Assembly (NCBI GenBank): GCA_902768435.1
Contig: CACXLJ010000016.1
Span: forward strand, 1-64,000
DNA: 64,000 nucleotides
Reading direction: 5' to 3'
Source of the DNA: an uncultured Bacteroidales bacterium
GTDB taxonomy: Bacteria; Bacteroidota; Bacteroidia; Bacteroidales; Muribaculaceae
Part shown: piece after piece, positions 59,829 through 64,000 of the stretch
How positions within the stretch are numbered: position 1 is the first letter of the stretch
How the letters are laid out: the number at the start of each line of letters is the position of its first letter
Translations under genes and position numbers: made by a program
The notes under the pieces: generated by a model
Seen by the model: only the letters and a program-made list of their open reading frames with translations
What the model was told of the DNA's origin: nothing
Databases searched by the model: none

Positions 59829-61604
59829 ATGAAAAAACAAAGACTCTTATTCATGCTGGCGACCCTGGCACTGCTGTTGAGCATTCCAGGTGCAGCGTCG
59901 GCTGTTGTCGACAAGAAGCAGGATGTGAAACGCAACACTTCGGCACGCTTCGATCAGCCTATGACTATCGATGCGCCCGACTTCAAGCCTTCGCAACCGG
60001 CTGTCGACAAGAAAGGCGCTCAACCCAGCGCCAATGATGTGAGCCGGGCACCGCAGCGCGCAACCGGCGAGACTGTTACTGTGAATGGTGTGAGCTTCGT
60101 CATGGTTCCCGTGCAAGGTGGCACCTACACGCGTGGCGCTACCGAAGGTCAAGGGACCGATGCCACATCGTCTGAGAAGCCGACGCACTCCGTTACGGTC
60201 ACAAGTTTCTCGATGGGAGCCACCGAGGTTACCCAGGAATTGTGGCAGGCTGTAATGGAGTATAACCCCAGCCGCTTTACCGGCGACATGCAGCGCCCCG
60301 TGGAAATGGTGTCGTATCTCGACTGCCAGGCCTTCATTTACAGGCTCAATGAACTCACGGGCCGCCACTTCCGCATGCCCACCGAAGCCGAGTGGGAGTA
60401 TGCTGCTCGTGGTGGTCAGTACAGCAGCGACTTCATGTATGCTGGTGGCACAAGCCCCAATCCCAATGCATGGTATAGCGAAAACTCCTATGAAACCACC
60501 CACGCCGTAGCCACCAAGATGCCCAATGAACTGGGTCTCTACGACATGAGCGGCAATGTGGCCGAGTGGTGCCAGGATGCCTGGGCCTATTACAGCGATT
60601 TCGGACAAGATGCACCAACCATCAATCCCTGGATACGAGCAAATACCACCTATCGCGTGATAAGAGGTGGTGGCGCCCTGTCGGCTGCATCGGCTTGCCG
60701 TGTCTCGGCCCGCAGCGAGAACAACTGGGTGAATCGTGATGTCGCGCTTGGTTTCCGCCTTGTGCTGAGCGACATGCAAGGAACCAACATCTCCTTCATG
60801 AAACAGAACCACCAAATGAAAGTCAACGCCACCGATGTGACAGTTCCCGTGGCCATTACCCGTGGCAATACCCAGGGCACCTATACAGCCGAGGTGGAGG
60901 TGAATGCCGACGACATCAGTATCACTCCTCTGCAAATGGAGAATGTCACCTTTGCCGAAGGTCAAAGCATAGCCTATGTGAATGTGCCTTTCCAGAATAT
61001 GACACCTGGCAACACCTACACCTGCACGCTCTCCCTCTCGGCCTCCGATGCCGAGACTGCTAATCCCGAGTATGGCGAGCAGATTCTATCCACCACCGTT
61101 CAGGTTACCTGCGACTATCAATGGGTTGCCTGCGCAACCGCAACAATGACCGACGGAAGTAGCACTCCAGCCGCCGAAGCCGAGGTCGCCGTTGAGCATG
61201 CTGTGGGTTCCAATCGCTATCGACTGGTTGCCCCGCTCTACGCGCTCTACAATGGTGAGGAGGATAATATCGACATGAGCAACTTCGAGTTCTTGCTCGA
61301 CAATGACCTGAACATGACCATCGAAGATGGCTATTACCTCAACTATTGGGGCTATCAGATGTACTACTCCGCAACAGATTATCCCACCTACTGCAATGTG
61401 GAGAGAAGTGGCGACACCTATACGGTGAAATTCCTGTTAACAGCTCAAAACTCCACCAGCCCTGCTTATGTGGGCGGTCCCTGGACTTTGACGTTCAACT
61501 GGAATGCGGGCTCTCTTGCACCTGCCACCCCAAAGGCGGCTAAGCCGGCATCTGATTCCTTGAGAAAGAAAGAACTTGTTCCATTTCATGAAATTAAAAA
61601 GTGA
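59829..61604 (+). CDS. Secreted SUMF1-like (formylglycine-enzyme family) domain protein
   Basis: A 591-residue exported protein; signal peptide about 1-25. SUMF1-like domain at about 90-320: FVMVPVQGGTYTRGA, EVTQELWQAVM, FRMPTEAEWEYAARGG, LYDMSGNVAEWCQDAW, YRVIRGGG, GFRLV. The two copper-binding Cys of active formylglycine enzymes are absent in the ACRVSARSENNW segment (one Cys, in a different place), so it is probably a binding protein, not a sulfatase-maturation enzyme. Two beta-sandwich-like domains fill 325-575. Its stop overlaps the next start (ATGA, 61601-61606 region), so translation is coupled. Confidence 0.85.
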   Translation: MKKQRLLFMLATLALLLSIPGAASAVVDKKQDVKRNTSARFDQPMTIDAPDFKPSQPAVDKKGAQPSANDVSRAPQRATGETVTVNGVSFVMVPVQGGTYTRGATEGQGTDATSSEKPTHSVTVTSFSMGATEVTQELWQAVMEYNPSRFTGDMQRPVEMVSYLDCQAFIYRLNELTGRHFRMPTEAEWEYAARGGQYSSDFMYAGGTSPNPNAWYSENSYETTHAVATKMPNELGLYDMSGNVAEWCQDAWAYYSDFGQDAPTINPWIRANTTYRVIRGGGALSAASACRVSARSENNWVNRDVALGFRLVLSDMQGTNISFMKQNHQMKVNATDVTVPVAITRGNTQGTYTAEVEVNADDISITPLQMENVTFAEGQSIAYVNVPFQNMTPGNTYTCTLSLSASDAETANPEYGEQILSTTVQVTCDYQWVACATATMTDGSSTPAAEAEVAVEHAVGSNRYRLVAPLYALYNGEEDNIDMSNFEFLLDNDLNMTIEDGYYLNYWGYQMYYSATDYPTYCNVERSGDTYTVKFLLTAQNSTSPAYVGGPWTLTFNWNAGSLAPATPKAAKPASDSLRKKELVPFHEIKK

Positions 61605-64000
61605 TGATTATGAAACGATTTCGCAATACAATAATACTGGCCTTGGCGGCACTGGCTGCCAACACGGCCATGGCCTTCGACTTTGTTCAAGATGGCATTT
61701 ACTATAACATTCAGGCCGATGGTGTGGAAGTGACCTACAAGACGCTGGGAGAATGTGACAACTATAGCGAGACAGTGAACATTCCTGCAACAGTGTCCTA
61801 TCTTGGAACCACCTACGATGTGGTGAGCATTGGCGACTATGCTTTCTCTGGTTGCGTGGGCCTGAAACAGGTGTCGATACCAAACACGGTGAACTACATT
61901 GGCGTGTGTGCCTTTGCTGGTTGTGCCTGGCTCGAGAGTATTTCAATTCCTGCTTCAGTTACCTCGATAGGTCTGCAGGCTTTTAACCACTGCATGAACC
62001 TCCAGAACATGACAGTGGCAAGTGGCAACGCTTTTTATGATTCTCGCAATGGCTGTAAAGGCATTGTCGAGAAAGCTACCAGCCAACTCATTGCCGGCTG
62101 CCAGAAGACCATCATTCCCACATCGGTCACCTCGGTAGGTGCCTATGCATTTGTGGGTGATGTGAAGCGTAACTACATTACCATCCCCAATTCGGTAGAC
62201 TCTATCGAAAACTACGCCTTTCAGGAATGTCTCTCTTTGAATCGCATCACCTTGGGCTCATCGCTCAAGAAGATCAAAGATTATGCCTTTATTAATAACA
62301 TCAGATTGGCTTCGGTGGCAATCCCCAACTCAGTGACCCACATCAACGATTATGCTTTCAGTCAGTGTTATAATCTTGAAGACGTGACCTTTGGCAACTC
62401 GCTGCAAGAGATAGGATACTCAGCTTTTAATGGTTGTGAGAGCCTGACGAGCCTCACCATTCCGGCTTCGCTCAACAAAATAGGTGGTTTGGCATTTGCC
62501 TACTGTCCCTCGTTGGAGAGCATTAAGGTTGAGAGCGGAAACGCTACCTATGATTCCCGCAACAATTGCAATGCCATTATCCAGAAGAATGGCAATATGT
62601 TGCTTGTGGGCTGCAAGAACACCTCCATCCCTGGAACAGTAAAGGCTATTGGCGATAATGCATTTGCTGGAGCATCCACCATGACGAATATCACGATTCC
62701 CGCTTCGGTAAATAACATTAAATATAATGCCTTTATCGACTGCAAGAATCTGACCAATGTCTATAGTTTAATTACACATTTCTCTGACTTTGAATATGGT
62801 GAAGGTCTCTTCTTTGGTGTGCCTGTTCCTACAAGCACCCTGCATGTGACTTATGGTACCAAGATGTATTATGAGCAGATGGACCAATGGCGCGACTTCA
62901 ATGTTGTTGACAATGCTGTGGAGCCAGGCGATGCCGATGGCAATTTCGATGTGAATGTGATGGATATCACCCGCATCATCGATCTCATCATGAATGGTGG
63001 TTATGAAGTTAATGCCGATGCCAATTGCGATGGCGAGCTGGATGTGCGTGACCTCACTGTAGTTATCGATCGCATCATGAATGGTCCCGATGACTATCAG
63101 GCTGAGTTCGGGCTATACAGCGTCAACACGGTGTATCGCTCGATGCACACCGCCGGCTGGTCGACCACCCGTAGTAACACGCACCAGTGCTTCGGCATCA
63201 GTGCCTATAACCTCATGGCCGAAGTGATGGGCGACGACATGATTATGGCTGCTGCCGGTTCGGGATGGTTCTGGTACGATGCCACCTATGCGGTCAAGAA
63301 CCGTTATACCAGCAGTGGTTGGCGCTCCTATGACTTGTGGAATGCCTATTACACCTGGATTGGCAATGCCAACCGCCTCATCAGTAACGAGAGCACGATG
63401 ACATCGGCCAGCGCCAAATATGTGCTGGGACAGGCCTATGCCATCCGCGCTTACTCCTACTTTATGCTGGCCCAGTCGTTTGCCCGCACCTACAAGGGAC
63501 ATGAGTCAGAACCTTGTGTGCCCATTTACACGGGTACCTCATTTGCAATGAACACGGGCACTTCACGCGCTACGGTGGCGCAGGTATATCAGCAGATCGA
63601 TGCCGACATTACCAAGGCCCTACAACTGCTTGCTGGCACCACACAGCAGAATCCCGCTCACATGGGACTCGCTGTTGTGCAGGGACTCAAGTCACGCATT
63701 GCACTTGTCAAAGAAGACTGGAGCACTGCGCTCACTGCTGCCGAGGCTGCTATTGCTGCCAGCGGCAAGACAATCGCCGAAGTGCCTTCGTTCATGGGCC
63801 TCAACGATGCTACTGCTCCCAATGTGATGTGGGGTGCAATGATCGATGATGACCATGCTGGCGCTTATGCTTCATTGTTCGCACACATGAGCCAGAGTAT
63901 CGCTTATGGTCAACGTGCTCCCAAGCAAATCACGGCCTCGCTCTACAACAAGATGTCGGCCACCGATGCACGTCGTGCATGGTGGGATGAGAATGCTTAT
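61604..64000 (+). CDS. LRR-dockerin-SusD fusion protein (3' end beyond window)
   Basis: The frame from ATG 61604 (or 61610) is open to the edge, 799 codons. Order: non-lipid signal peptide (about 1-25, ANTAMA), BspA-like LRR_5 repeats (about 30-410), dockerin-like pair (about 443-498; GDADGNFDVNVMDITRIIDL, ADANCDGELDVRDLTVVIDR), then a SusD/RagB-like region (about 505 on) with NRLISNES, the hallmark YVLGQAYAIRAYSYFMLAQS and VAQVYQQIDADITKALQLL. SusD proteins bind glycans beside a SusC pore. No SusC precedes it. It directly follows the SUMF1-like gene with overlapping stop/start. Confidence 0.9.
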   Translation, partial: MIMKRFRNTIILALAALAANTAMAFDFVQDGIYYNIQADGVEVTYKTLGECDNYSETVNIPATVSYLGTTYDVVSIGDYAFSGCVGLKQVSIPNTVNYIGVCAFAGCAWLESISIPASVTSIGLQAFNHCMNLQNMTVASGNAFYDSRNGCKGIVEKATSQLIAGCQKTIIPTSVTSVGAYAFVGDVKRNYITIPNSVDSIENYAFQECLSLNRITLGSSLKKIKDYAFINNIRLASVAIPNSVTHINDYAFSQCYNLEDVTFGNSLQEIGYSAFNGCESLTSLTIPASLNKIGGLAFAYCPSLESIKVESGNATYDSRNNCNAIIQKNGNMLLVGCKNTSIPGTVKAIGDNAFAGASTMTNITIPASVNNIKYNAFIDCKNLTNVYSLITHFSDFEYGEGLFFGVPVPTSTLHVTYGTKMYYEQMDQWRDFNVVDNAVEPGDADGNFDVNVMDITRIIDLIMNGGYEVNADANCDGELDVRDLTVVIDRIMNGPDDYQAEFGLYSVNTVYRSMHTAGWSTTRSNTHQCFGISAYNLMAEVMGDDMIMAAAGSGWFWYDATYAVKNRYTSSGWRSYDLWNAYYTWIGNANRLISNESTMTSASAKYVLGQAYAIRAYSYFMLAQSFARTYKGHESEPCVPIYTGTSFAMNTGTSRATVAQVYQQIDADITKALQLLAGTTQQNPAHMGLAVVQGLKSRIALVKEDWSTALTAAEAAIAASGKTIAEVPSFMGLNDATAPNVMWGAMIDDDHAGAYASLFAHMSQSIAYGQRAPKQITASLYNKMSATDARRAWWDENAY

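Overview
The window looks like a chromosomal segment of a Bacteroidales bacterium (phylum Bacteroidota), most plausibly a gut Muribaculaceae or Prevotellaceae relative. Reasons: promoters with the Bacteroidota -7 box TAnnTTTG, often with TTTG about 19-20 nt upstream; BspA-like leucine-rich-repeat (LRR) surface proteins, several ending in dockerin-like modules; a SusD-like domain; TamL; and the Bacteroidales block DUF4199 / GT2 / DUF6452 / DUF6048. Family-level placement is inference.

Layout. 1-720: AT-rich small-gene and gene-fragment island. 730-4712: secreted GH2 and GHL10 glycosidases (minus). 4835-6246: TerB-like protein and a Fic protein lacking its catalytic His. 6247-6899: a likely free-standing small RNA and a heptamer repeat array. 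6900-11666: minus-strand operon tamL-gph-YidE/AspT-like transporter. 11815-16888: DJ-1 protein, LRR-dockerin protein, ApbE, two outer-membrane barrels. 17018-19216: RNase G, a 30-residue ribosomal protein, HU. 19497-20607: DUF59 protein and LpxH. 20608-21466: dispersed repeats and a second small-RNA candidate. 21467-22905: AbiE type IV toxin-antitoxin pair. 22978-27213: IspD, RecG, secreted LRR-like protein. 27424-29431: Ser/Thr kinase with a helix-turn-helix-like partner. 29664-39098: structured leader, four secreted repeat or LRR proteins, M23/LysM peptidase. 39157-41070: orphan terminase-like gene. 41182-46621: Bacteroidales envelope genes and two secreted proteins. 47064-49426: membrane pyrophosphatase gene broken by a small deletion over its catalytic motif. 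49647-54283: DUF2442/DUF4160 pair, lipoprotein, 17-residue-repeat protein, PurF-like protein without catalytic Cys, RecD-like helicase. 54379-54466: tRNA-Ser(GGA). 54705-59486: split LysO exporter, membrane protein, CPA2 antiporter, MgtC. 59829-64000: SUMF1-like protein translationally coupled to an LRR-dockerin-SusD fusion that runs off the right edge.

How it fits together. Housekeeping genes (recG, ispD, lpxH, rng, HU, tRNA) alternate with a secreted, surface-oriented repertoire: glycosidases, LRR/dockerin proteins and a SusD fusion. Four predicted proteins carry dockerin-like tails; no cohesin is visible here, so their partner is unknown. The most unusual items are the LRR-dockerin-SusD fusion with its coupled SUMF1-like gene, the two hairpin-terminated small-RNA candidates, a leader with pseudoknot-compatible pairing before the LRR cluster, three heptameric tandem arrays beside gene ends, a dispersed repeat element, and the broken pyrophosphatase gene. 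Leaderless or near-leaderless promoters recur.
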